DNA of 42,906 nucleotides from the NCBI RefSeq assembly GCF_028868675.1, contig NZ_JAGWUA010000018.1, positions 1 to 42,906 on the forward strand, written 5' to 3'. The notes under the pieces are model-generated. The model searched no databases. It worked only from the letters and a program-made list of their open reading frames with translations, and was not told where the DNA came from. The DNA comes from Bradyrhizobium sp. (lineage in GTDB: Bacteria > Pseudomonadota > Alphaproteobacteria > Rhizobiales > Xanthobacteraceae). This document shows, in pieces, positions 22,909 through 30,247 of the stretch (its first letter is position 1; each line of letters begins with the position of its first letter). The position numbers and the translations under genes are program-made.

Positions 22909-23375
22909 GAGGCGGCCATCTCGGCTGCGGCGCGCAGCACCGCCCGCACCATGCGGTTGTGCGATCCGCAGCGGCACAGGTTGCGGTCGAGCGCCTCTCT
23001 CACCTCGTTCTCCGTCGGCGCCGGATTGCGCTTCAACAGCGCCGCCGCGCTGATCAGGATACCGGGCACGCAATAGCCGCATTGCATCGCCTGCTCGGCG
23101 ATGAAGGCGCGCTGCAGCGGATGCGGATGCTCGGGGCCGCCGAGGCCTTCGACGGTCGTGACGTCCTTGCCAGCCACCGACCACAGCGGCATGTCGCAGG
23201 AGGTCACCGCGCGATCGCCCACCATCACGTGGCAGGCACCGCATTCACCGGCGCCGCAGCCGAAATGGCTGCCGTGCAGGGCAAGCCCGCCGCGCAGGAA
23301 GTCGAGCAGCGTCCGGTCGGGATCGGCGTCGAGCGCGGTCTCGGCGCCGTTGAGGCGAAATCGAATGGTCGTCAT
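22905..23375 (-). CDS. (2Fe-2S)-binding small subunit of the Mo hydroxylase
   Basis: The 156-residue protein has a plant-type ferredoxin cluster (CGAGECGACHVMVGD, then Cys in VTSCDMPL) and a C-terminal helical cluster domain (MQCGYCVPG, NLCRCGSHNRM). This is the standard small subunit of IorA/CoxS type and passes electrons from molybdopterin. The ATG at 23375 gives the family-typical start MTTIRFRLNG. It precedes and overlaps the large-subunit gene, and 14 bp separate it from the end of the upstream Bug-type binding protein, so all may be co-transcribed. Confidence 0.94.
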   Translation of the reverse strand: MTTIRFRLNGAETALDADPDRTLLDFLRGGLALHGSHFGCGAGECGACHVMVGDRAVTSCDMPLWSVAGKDVTTVEGLGGPEHPHPLQRAFIAEQAMQCGYCVPGILISAAALLKRNPAPTENEVREALDRNLCRCGSHNRMVRAVLRAAAEMAAS

Positions 23376-23389
23376 CGGCGCGGGCAGCC

Positions 23390-24367
23390 TCAGGACTTGT
23401 CGAACTTCTTGACGACGTCGGCCCATTTCACGATGTCGCCGCGCAGGAACCTGTCGAACTCCTCCGCCGTCATCGCCATCGGCAGCGCGCCCTGTTCGTT
23501 CCAGAGCTTGACGATGTCGGGCCGCTTCACGACGCCGTTCACGGCGGCGTTGAGCTTGTCGATGATCGGCTTCGGCGTGCCGGCCGGCGCCATCAGGCCG
23601 AGCCAGATCGTCGCCTCATAGCCGGGCACCCCGGCTTCGCCTGCCGTCGGCACGTCGGGCAGCACCCCGGAACGCTGCTTGCCGGTGGTTGCGAGTGCGC
23701 GCACCTGTTTCTCGCCGACATTGGGCGCCATCGCCGGCACGGCGTCGATCATCATCTGCACCTGGGCGCCGATCACGCCGCTACGCGCCTCGCCGCTGTT
23801 GCGATAGGGCACGTGCACCACGTCGATGCCGGCCATCGCTTTGAACAGTTCGCCCGCCATGTGGTAGGGCGTGCCCTGGCCGGAGGATGCATAGTTCAGC
23901 TTGCCGGGCTGCGATTTGGCGAGGGCGATGAACTCCTGCAGGGTCTTGGCCGGCACCGACGGGTGCACCACGATCACCAGATCGGACGAGTTCACCGGCG
24001 CGATCGGCGCGAGGTCGCGCATCAAATCGTATTTGCGCTGGTCCGGTTTCAAGAGCGACTCGTTGGCCGTCTGCGTGTTGGACATCATCAGCAGCGTGTA
24101 GCCGTCGGCCGGCGACTTCGCGACCTCCTGCGTGCCGATCACGCCGCCAGCGCCGGTGCGGTTCTCGACCACGAAGGGCTGGCCAAAGCTCTCCTGGAGG
24201 ATGTTGCCGATCAGCCGCGCCGCAACATCGGCCGGGCCGCCAGGGCCGAACGGCACGACGATCCGCACCGTATGGCTCGGATAGTCCTGTGCGATGCAGC
24301 GCGGCAGGGCGGAAAACGTCATGAACAGGCCGGCGGCCAGCGCCAGCACGAATCTGGGGCTCATCAT
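23390..24367 (-). CDS. Bug/TctC family extracytoplasmic binding protein (orphan)
   Basis: The roughly 325-residue protein has a signal peptide (MMSPRFVLALAAGLFMTFSA, cleavage near CIAQ) and the Bug fold: VRIVVPFGPGGPADVAARLI, VVENRTGAGGVIGTQEVAKS, LNYASSGQGTPYHMAGELF. Such proteins bind carboxylates in the periplasm for tripartite tricarboxylate transporters. No tctA/tctB genes adjoin it, so it is an orphan, as is common where Bug proteins are numerous. Two adjacent ATGs (24367, 24364) follow GGGGAGAGAGG. It lies upstream of the Mo hydroxylase genes on the same strand, and I infer that it supplies their substrate. Longer frames upstream only encode a repeat-derived RDLGE stretch. Confidence 0.92.
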   Translation of the reverse strand: MMSPRFVLALAAGLFMTFSALPRCIAQDYPSHTVRIVVPFGPGGPADVAARLIGNILQESFGQPFVVENRTGAGGVIGTQEVAKSPADGYTLLMMSNTQTANESLLKPDQRKYDLMRDLAPIAPVNSSDLVIVVHPSVPAKTLQEFIALAKSQPGKLNYASSGQGTPYHMAGELFKAMAGIDVVHVPYRNSGEARSGVIGAQVQMMIDAVPAMAPNVGEKQVRALATTGKQRSGVLPDVPTAGEAGVPGYEATIWLGLMAPAGTPKPIIDKLNAAVNGVVKRPDIVKLWNEQGALPMAMTAEEFDRFLRGDIVKWADVVKKFDKS

Positions 24368-24379
24368 GCCCGCCTCTCT

Positions 24380-24424
24380 CCCCAAGTCTCGTTCCCCCAA
24401 GTCTCGTTCCCCCAAGTCTCGTTC
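24380..24424. repeat. Tandem repeat, 3 x 15 bp
   Basis: The unit CCCCAAGTCTCGTTC occurs three times head to tail without mismatch (24380-24394, 24395-24409, 24410-24424). It lies in the divergent promoter region, 13 bp upstream of the Bug gene start and inside its probable leader. Confidence 0.9.
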
Positions 24425-24635
24425 TTGTTGGCCGGCACTGTAGCGGCAGGTCGAGCCGACTGTCGACGCCTTACAAAGTCGGGCCGCGCCGGAATATTGT
24501 CCGCCCTTTGGTGCGGCCGTGCAGCATTTGTCCGGCCGCGACGGCAACGGGGCAGCGGGTGGCTTGAGCGGATTGCATGGGCATCGCCGGGAAAATGCGC
24601 TCGGCTGGCCGGCATTTTGCTGCTACCAATTGCTC

Positions 24636-26756
24636 ATGAACCAGCACGCCAAGATCCAGCAAACCGAGATCCAGCAGGCCAAGGTCGCGGTCCGCCACTC
24701 CACCTGCCCGCACGATTGCCCGTCGGCCTGCGCCCTCGATGTCGAGGTGCTCGACGGACGGACGATCGGCCGGGTCCGCGGTTCCAAGCTGCAGACCTAC
24801 ACCGCCGGCGTGGTCTGCGCCAAGGTCGCGCGCTACGCCGAGCGCATCCATCATCCGGAGAGGGTGATCCATCCCCTGCGCCGCACCGGGCCGAAGGGGT
24901 CAGGCCAGTATGCGCGCATCTCCTGGGACGAGGCGCTGGACGAGATCGGGCACCGCTTCAATGCGGCCGAACGCGCGTTCGGCGCGGAGTCGGTCTGGCC
25001 CTATTACTACGCCGGCACCATGGGGGTCGTGATGCGCGACGGCCTCAACCGGCTCACCCATGTGAAGAAATATTCGCGCTTCTATTCGACGATCTGCGCC
25101 AACGTCGCGCGCGTCGGCTTCGCCATCGGCACCGGCAGGATCGCGGGCGTCGATCCGCGCGAAATGGGGGTCTCCGACCTCGTCGTGATCTGGGGCACCA
25201 ATCCCGTCAACACCCAGGTCAACGTGATGACGCACGCCGCGCGCGCCCGCAAGGAGCGCGGCGCCAGGATCGCGGCGGTCGACGTCTACGACAACGAGAC
25301 CATGAAGCAGGCGGACATCAGGATCATCCTGCGGCCCGGTACCGACGGCGCCTTTGCCTGCGGCGTCATGCACGTGCTGTTTCGCGACGGCTATGCCGAT
25401 CGCGCCTACATGGACAAATACACGGACTGCCCGGCCGAACTCGAGGCGCATCTGAAATCGCGCACGCCGGAATGGGCGTCCGCCATCTGCGGCGTGCCGG
25501 TGGCGGAGATCGAGGCCTTCGCCAAGGCGGTGGGCGAGACCAGGCGGACGTTCTTCCGCTACGGCTACGGCTTCACCCGCAGCCGCAACGGCGCAGCGCA
25601 GATGCATGCGGCGTCCTGCATTCCCGCGGTGACCGGCGCCTGGCAGTATGAAGGCGGCGGCGCCTTCTTCAACAATTATGCGCTGTGGCACTTCAACGAA
25701 TCCATCATCGAGGGCCACGACGCGATCGACCGCAACGTCCGCGTGCTCGACCAGTCCAAGATCGGCCGCATCCTGACCGGCGATGCCGACGCCCTGCGCG
25801 GCAAGGGGCCGGTCAAGGCGATGCTGATCCAGAACACCAACCCGATGACGGTGGCGCCGGAGCAGGCGCTGGTGCGCCGGGGCTTTGCGCGCGAGGACCT
25901 GTTCGTCGCGGTGCATGAGCAGTTCATGACCGAGACGGCGCAGATGGCCGACATCGTGCTGCCGGCGACCATGTTCATGGAGCACGACGACCTCTATTAC
26001 GGCGGCGGCCACCAGCACATCTCCGTCGGCGCCAAGCTGATCGAGCCGCCCGGCGAGTGCCGTTCCAACCACGAAGTGCTGCAGGGGCTCGCCAGGCGCG
26101 TCGGGGCCAGGCATCAGGGCTTCGAGATGTCGCCGCGCGAACTGATCGACGCGACGCTGAAGCTCAGCGGCCACGGCGATATCGCGGCGCTGGAAGCCGA
26201 TCTCTGGCGCGACCTTCAGCCGGATTTCCGCACCTCGCATTATCTCGACGGCTTTGCGCACGCCGACGGGAAATATCATTTCAAGGCTGACTGGGCGCAT
26301 CCGCCGTTCGGCCTGATGATGGGCGATTTCGACAAGATGCCGTCGCTGCCGGACCACTGGGCGGTGATCGAAGCGGCCGACCACGCGCATCCGTTCCGGC
26401 TGGCGACCAGCCCGTCGCGCAGCTTCCTCAACACCACCTTCAACGAGACGCCGTCCTCGCAGGCGCGTGAGGGCAAAGCGAGCGTGATGATCCATCCGCT
26501 CGACGCGGCTTCTCTCGGGATCGGCGATGGCGATGCGGTGACGCTCGGCAACGAGCGCGGCGAGACGACGCTGATCGCGATGCTGTTCGAGGGCGTGCGG
26601 CGCGGCGTGCTGATCGCGGAGTCCGTCCATCCGAACAAGGATCACATCGGCGGCCGCGGCATCAACATGCTGACGGGCGCGGATACCATCGCGCCGATCG
26701 GCGGCGCGGCGTTCCACGACAACAGGGTCTGGGTGCGGAAGGCCGCGGGCGCCTGA
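24636..26756 (+). CDS. Molybdopterin (bis-MGD) oxidoreductase with N-terminal Fe-S motif
   Basis: The 706-residue protein is of the BisC/DMSO reductase superfamily. It has an N-terminal [4Fe-4S] site (STCPHDCPSACALDV, then GVVCAKVARY) and family segments YARISWDEALDEIG, VVIWGTNPVNTQ, MLIQNTNPMTVAPEQ and QMADIVLPATMFMEHDD. The C-terminal MopB-binding domain contains NERGETTLIAMLFEG. No Tat signal is seen, so it is probably cytoplasmic. No partner Fe-S or membrane subunit is adjacent. It is divergent from the Bug-Mo hydroxylase operon. The ATG at 24636 lacks a good ribosome site but begins just before the Fe-S motif, as expected. The substrate is unknown. Confidence 0.9.
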   Translation: MNQHAKIQQTEIQQAKVAVRHSTCPHDCPSACALDVEVLDGRTIGRVRGSKLQTYTAGVVCAKVARYAERIHHPERVIHPLRRTGPKGSGQYARISWDEALDEIGHRFNAAERAFGAESVWPYYYAGTMGVVMRDGLNRLTHVKKYSRFYSTICANVARVGFAIGTGRIAGVDPREMGVSDLVVIWGTNPVNTQVNVMTHAARARKERGARIAAVDVYDNETMKQADIRIILRPGTDGAFACGVMHVLFRDGYADRAYMDKYTDCPAELEAHLKSRTPEWASAICGVPVAEIEAFAKAVGETRRTFFRYGYGFTRSRNGAAQMHAASCIPAVTGAWQYEGGGAFFNNYALWHFNESIIEGHDAIDRNVRVLDQSKIGRILTGDADALRGKGPVKAMLIQNTNPMTVAPEQALVRRGFAREDLFVAVHEQFMTETAQMADIVLPATMFMEHDDLYYGGGHQHISVGAKLIEPPGECRSNHEVLQGLARRVGARHQGFEMSPRELIDATLKLSGHGDIAALEADLWRDLQPDFRTSHYLDGFAHADGKYHFKADWAHPPFGLMMGDFDKMPSLPDHWAVIEAADHAHPFRLATSPSRSFLNTTFNETPSSQAREGKASVMIHPLDAASLGIGDGDAVTLGNERGETTLIAMLFEGVRRGVLIAESVHPNKDHIGGRGINMLTGADTIAPIGGAAFHDNRVWVRKAAGA

Positions 26757-26835
26757 CAGGCCCGCAGGCGAACTTGCGCCGAGGCGCTACGCCGCAGATT
26801 GCGCTTGCGCTCGCGGCGCGACCTGCCGCAAATGC

Positions 26836-26851
26836 TGCTCCAAACGGAGCA
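26836..26851 (+). promoter_or_regulatory. Hairpin covering the ribosome site of the crotonase gene
   Basis: TGCTCC and GGAGCA pair perfectly around AAAC. The GGAG that would serve the ATG at 26860 lies in the right arm, so folding would hide it. Confidence 0.3.
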
Positions 26852-26859
26852 AGCGAGCC

Positions 26860-27642
26860 ATGACCGATACCACGGGCGTCATCACCGAAAAGCGCGGACA
26901 GGCGTTCTGGATCACCATCAATCGTCCCGAGAAGCGCAACGCGCTGAACGGCGAGGTGATCGCGGGCATCGCCAGGGGCTATCGCGACGCGCATGACGAC
27001 AGGGACGTCCGCGTCATCGTGCTGACCGGCGCCGGCGACAAGGCGTTTTGCGCCGGCGCCGACCTGCAAAATTCCGGCGCGGCCTTCGCGTTCGATTTCT
27101 CCCGGCCCAATGTCGACTATGCCGACCTCCTGCGGCTGTCGCAGAATGCGACGAAACCCGCGATTGCCCGCGTTGGCGGCGTCTGCATGGCCGGAGGCAT
27201 GGGCCTGTTGTGCATGACCGACATGGCGGTCGCCGCCGATAACGTCATCTTCGGCCTGCCCGAGGTGAAGGTCGGCGTGTTCCCGATGCAGGTGCTGAGC
27301 CTGTTGCAGCGGATTGCGCCGCCGCGCCTCGTCAACGAATGGGCGCTCACCGGCGAGCCGTTCGACGCCAGGGCCGCGCAGGCGGCGGGCCTGCTCAACC
27401 ACGTCGTGCCGGCCGCCGAGCTCGACGCCAAGGTCGACTGGCTGGTCGGCCGCCTCGTCGACAAGTCGCCGACCGCGATCAGGCGCGGCAAATATGCCAT
27501 GCGCGCCATCGCCTCGATGTCGTTCGACGAGAGCATCGCCTACACCGAAAGCCAGATCGCGCTCTTGGCGATGACCGAGGACGCCAAGGAAGGCATGCGC
27601 GCCTTCAGCGAGAAGCGCAAGCCGTCCTGGCCGGGGCGGTAG
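26860..27642 (+). CDS. Enoyl-CoA hydratase/isomerase family protein (crotonase)
   Basis: The 260-residue crotonase has the oxyanion-hole segments KAFCAGADL and GGVCMAGGMGLL and the helix LPEVKVGVFP. In classic enoyl-CoA hydratase two glutamates act (Glu144 and Glu164, rat numbering). Here the first is replaced by Gly (AGGMGLLCMTDM) and the second is kept in PEVKVG. With one acid it might act as an isomerase or a hydratase of altered mechanism, so a specific name is not justified. The nearest gene upstream, 103 bp away, is the molybdopterin oxidoreductase. A pairing hairpin covers the ribosome site. Confidence 0.9.
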   Translation: MTDTTGVITEKRGQAFWITINRPEKRNALNGEVIAGIARGYRDAHDDRDVRVIVLTGAGDKAFCAGADLQNSGAAFAFDFSRPNVDYADLLRLSQNATKPAIARVGGVCMAGGMGLLCMTDMAVAADNVIFGLPEVKVGVFPMQVLSLLQRIAPPRLVNEWALTGEPFDARAAQAAGLLNHVVPAAELDAKVDWLVGRLVDKSPTAIRRGKYAMRAIASMSFDESIAYTESQIALLAMTEDAKEGMRAFSEKRKPSWPGR

Positions 27643-27767
27643 GGGGAGGCCCTGCGCTTCTGCGCGGTGGCCGCTGATTTGCCCGAGGCGCCGTTTGCAC
27701 CTATGTTCGCCGCGCTTGGCTTGACCGGGGCGGCAGTGACACACATTCCATCTCATCCGGGTGTGGC

Positions 27768-28892
27768 GTGAGGGCATCCATCGCGCAGAACCCGTGGCGG
27801 CTGATGCTGGCCGTCAACGCCGTCGTGGTGGCCGGAGTCTTCATCCACAAGATATTCCTGCAGCCCTACGTTCCCTACATCCATCTGCTGGTGAACTACC
27901 AGTTCGGCTTCATCAAGCGGGCGCTGATCGGGGCTCTCGTCGGGCTGTTCACGGCGAAGGTGCCGGTGTGGCTGGTGTTCGCGCTCGGCGGCGCGGTGTG
28001 GCTCCTGACGCTCGGGTTGTTCGTCGAGCTCTTCCGCAGGACGTTCGGCTTCGCCGATCGCAATATGCCGTTGTTCACGTTCATTGCGGGATCGCCGTTC
28101 TTCTTCAAGAACTTCATGCACTCGCTCGGCCATTTCGACATCTATGGCTGCCTGCTCGCGATCGTGCTGCTGCTCGTGCCCGCGCGCTCGGTCCTGTTCG
28201 TCGTGCTGGCGGCGCTGTTCTCGGTGATCCTGATCCTGATCCACCACATCCATCTCTTGATGTATGTACCGACGATCATCGTCATCGTGGCGGCCAGGCA
28301 CTATCTCGTTCACGGCCTCAATCGCCTGAACCTGACGATCGGAATTTTGTCCGTGGCCAGCGTCGGCGCGCTGTTCTTCGCGGCGCAGTTCTGGGGCACG
28401 ATGCCGATCCCGGAGGCCGATTTCGTGCAGTACCTGAAGGGCAGGATGGCCGATCCCTCCCGCACCAACCTGCTGAGCTTCAGCTACATCTGGTATCAGC
28501 CGCTGTCGAAGGAGATTGCGGACACCTGGGCGCGCATGCCCTCGAACATTCTCGGCGTTCCCGTCTTCGCGCTGCTGATCTGGCTGCATACGCCGCTGTG
28601 GCGTTACTTTGCGGAGTCTATCCGCGCGCTCGCGAGCGAAACGCACCGCCGTCTCGTCGTCGCGGCGCTGGTCGGGGTCAGCCTCGCCTATCTCGTGATG
28701 TTCGCCATCGTGTTCGACTATTCGCGCTGGATGTCGAACTGGGCGGTGTGCATGTTCCTGATCCTGCACGTGGTCAGGATGCTGCCGGCCGCGCGGCAAA
28801 CGCCGCCCATCCCGTCGGAGGACCGTACGACCAACGTCTTCGGCTGGATCGTGACGCTGTACCCGCGCGTCGGCATCGTGCGGCCGTTCTAG
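27768..28892 (+). CDS. Polytopic inner-membrane protein of unknown function
   Basis: The 374-residue protein has about nine or ten hydrophobic segments (for example RLMLAVNAVVVAGVFIH, VPVWLVFALGGAVWLLTLGL, LLAIVLLLVPARSVLFVVLA, LVGVSLAYLVMFAIVF). Loop residues such as YQFGFIKRALIG and HSLGHFDIYG are loosely like EpsG/Wzy or GT-C-type polysaccharide membrane enzymes, but I cannot assign it to a family. It begins with a GTG at 27768 with no clear ribosome site. The next gene is a 2OG-Fe(II)-type oxygenase on the same strand, 99 bp away. Confidence 0.7.
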   Translation: MRASIAQNPWRLMLAVNAVVVAGVFIHKIFLQPYVPYIHLLVNYQFGFIKRALIGALVGLFTAKVPVWLVFALGGAVWLLTLGLFVELFRRTFGFADRNMPLFTFIAGSPFFFKNFMHSLGHFDIYGCLLAIVLLLVPARSVLFVVLAALFSVILILIHHIHLLMYVPTIIVIVAARHYLVHGLNRLNLTIGILSVASVGALFFAAQFWGTMPIPEADFVQYLKGRMADPSRTNLLSFSYIWYQPLSKEIADTWARMPSNILGVPVFALLIWLHTPLWRYFAESIRALASETHRRLVVAALVGVSLAYLVMFAIVFDYSRWMSNWAVCMFLILHVVRMLPAARQTPPIPSEDRTTNVFGWIVTLYPRVGIVRPF

Positions 28893-28991
28893 CCGCGCGC
28901 GCGGCGAATGCGTGCTTTTGTTTCCGCGAAAAAGCGGTTACTAGTGCGGGTGATTATCAAGTTCGATTTCGTGGCGTCTTGAGGTGTGCCG

Positions 28992-29750
28992 ATGGCCGCG
29001 CTTGCAGAGGTTGCCGAGGTAGCCAAGTCCGATCTGGCCGATGAACTCATCGCTCATGCGGTTGCCAGCATCGAGGCTGCGGACCATTTCTCCGCGCCTT
29101 TCCCCCATATCGTGTTTCGCGATTTCTTCCCGGCGGATTTCTATCGCGATCTGGTGCGCCATGTCCCGACCCAGGGCTACGATCCGATCACCGGCACCGG
29201 GACCCGCATGGCGCTGCGGCTCTACGGCGAGAACGTCGACAAGATCGAGCCGGCCTTGCGGCCGGCATGGGCGGCGGTATCGGCGATGTTGACCTCCAGG
29301 GAGGTCGAGCAGGCGATCCGGAACAAGCTGCGTGACGGGCTCGAGATTCGCGCCCACGGCGACAAGCTGCCCGGCGCCGCCGACGTGACGCTGGTCGCAA
29401 AACCGGTGGTCTACCGCGACACCGACGGCTACCAGATCAAGCCGCATCCGGACACCCGCAAGAAGGTCGTGACGATGCAGCTCTACTGTCCGACCGACGA
29501 CAGCCAGGAGGCGCTGGGGACCACGCTTTACCAGGCGTCGCTGAAGGGCCTGTTCCACGTCGGCTCCTACTGCCTCGAGCCGGTGAAGACCATCCCGTTC
29601 CTGCCCAATGTCGGGTACGCGTTCGTGGTCCTGAAGGCGTACCACTCGCTGACCAGGATGAGCTGGCACGGCCGTCCGAAGATCGAGACCAGTCAGCCGC
29701 GCATCACCATCCTGAACACGTTCTACAAGAACGAGCACGTCGGCTTCTGA
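28992..29750 (+). CDS. 2-oxoglutarate/Fe(II)-dependent oxygenase-like protein
   Basis: The 252-residue protein shows an H-x-D pair in YQIKPHPDTRKKVVTMQLY, a distal His in LKAYHSLTRMSWHG and an Arg in SQPRITILNTFY. That order is expected of the double-stranded beta-helix Fe(II)/2OG oxygenases (two His, one Asp, and an Arg for 2-oxoglutarate). The N-terminal FPHIVFRDFFPADFYRDLV is also typical. The substrate is unknown. The ATG at 28992 follows TTGAGGTG; a GTG two codons earlier is possible. It is convergent with the HbpS-like gene. Confidence 0.75.
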   Translation: MAALAEVAEVAKSDLADELIAHAVASIEAADHFSAPFPHIVFRDFFPADFYRDLVRHVPTQGYDPITGTGTRMALRLYGENVDKIEPALRPAWAAVSAMLTSREVEQAIRNKLRDGLEIRAHGDKLPGAADVTLVAKPVVYRDTDGYQIKPHPDTRKKVVTMQLYCPTDDSQEALGTTLYQASLKGLFHVGSYCLEPVKTIPFLPNVGYAFVVLKAYHSLTRMSWHGRPKIETSQPRITILNTFYKNEHVGF

Positions 29751-29753
29751 TTG

Positions 29754-29768
29754 TGCGCGGGCCGCGCA
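29754..29768. terminator. Short GC-rich hairpin between convergent genes
   Basis: TGCGCGGGCCGCGCA is a perfect palindrome starting 4 bp after the oxygenase stop, in the spacer facing the HbpS-like gene. It could work from both sides. There is no clear T-tract. Confidence 0.4.
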
Positions 29769-29807
29769 AAGACGACGGCCCGAATTAGTTCCAAATATCC
29801 GCGCGCA

Positions 29808-30236
29808 TCACCCCGCGTTCGCTTTCAGCCCCGCGGCCTCGATGCCGGCCACCGCGCAGGCCTCGTCATTGTCGGAGGTGTCGCCGGACACGCCGACGGC
29901 GCCGAGCAGGGCGGTGCCGTCCATGACCAGGACGCCGCCGGGCACGGGGATCAGCGCGCCCTTGGCGAGCGTGTTCACGGCGTCGATGAAATAGGCCTGC
30001 TCCTGCGCCCGCTGGAACAGCGCACGCGAGCCCATCCCCATGGCGAGCGCGCCATAGGCCTTGCCGTGTGCGATCTCGGCCCGCATCAGGCTGGTGCCGT
30101 CCTGCGCGGCCGTCAGCTTGACCGCGCCGCGGGCGTCGAGGATGGCGACGACGAGCGGCTTCAATTTGAGCTGCCCGGCCTTGACCAGGGCGGCGTCGAG
30201 GATCTTGCGGGCAGTGTCGAGGGTGAGTTCGGCCAT
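29808..30236 (-). CDS. HbpS/GlcG family protein
   Basis: The 142-residue protein belongs to the GlcG/HbpS (Haem_degrading, DUF336) family: LTLDTARKILDAALVKA, VVAILDARGAVKLTAAQDGT, IAHGKAYGALAMGM, PVPGGVLVMDG and GAVGVSGDTSDNDEACA are its conserved stretches. Members bind haem or small ligands, and glcG lies in glycolate oxidase operons. It has no signal peptide. It follows the FAD/Fe-S dehydrogenase gene by 11 bp on the same strand, echoing the glc arrangement, so I infer a helper role in 2-hydroxyacid oxidation. Confidence 0.9.
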   Translation of the reverse strand: MAELTLDTARKILDAALVKAGQLKLKPLVVAILDARGAVKLTAAQDGTSLMRAEIAHGKAYGALAMGMGSRALFQRAQEQAYFIDAVNTLAKGALIPVPGGVLVMDGTALLGAVGVSGDTSDNDEACAVAGIEAAGLKANAG

Positions 30237-30247
30237 CTCTGAATTCC

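Noticed and set aside
24368..24547. N-terminal extension of the Bug protein containing RDLGERDLGE repeats
   Set aside because: The extension is encoded by the 15-bp tandem repeat and precedes a normal signal peptide that has its own GGGGAGAG ribosome site.
24900..26717. A 605-codon open frame antisense to the bis-MGD oxidoreductase
   Set aside because: Its translation is low-complexity Arg/His/Val text with no motif; it is a shadow of the real gene.
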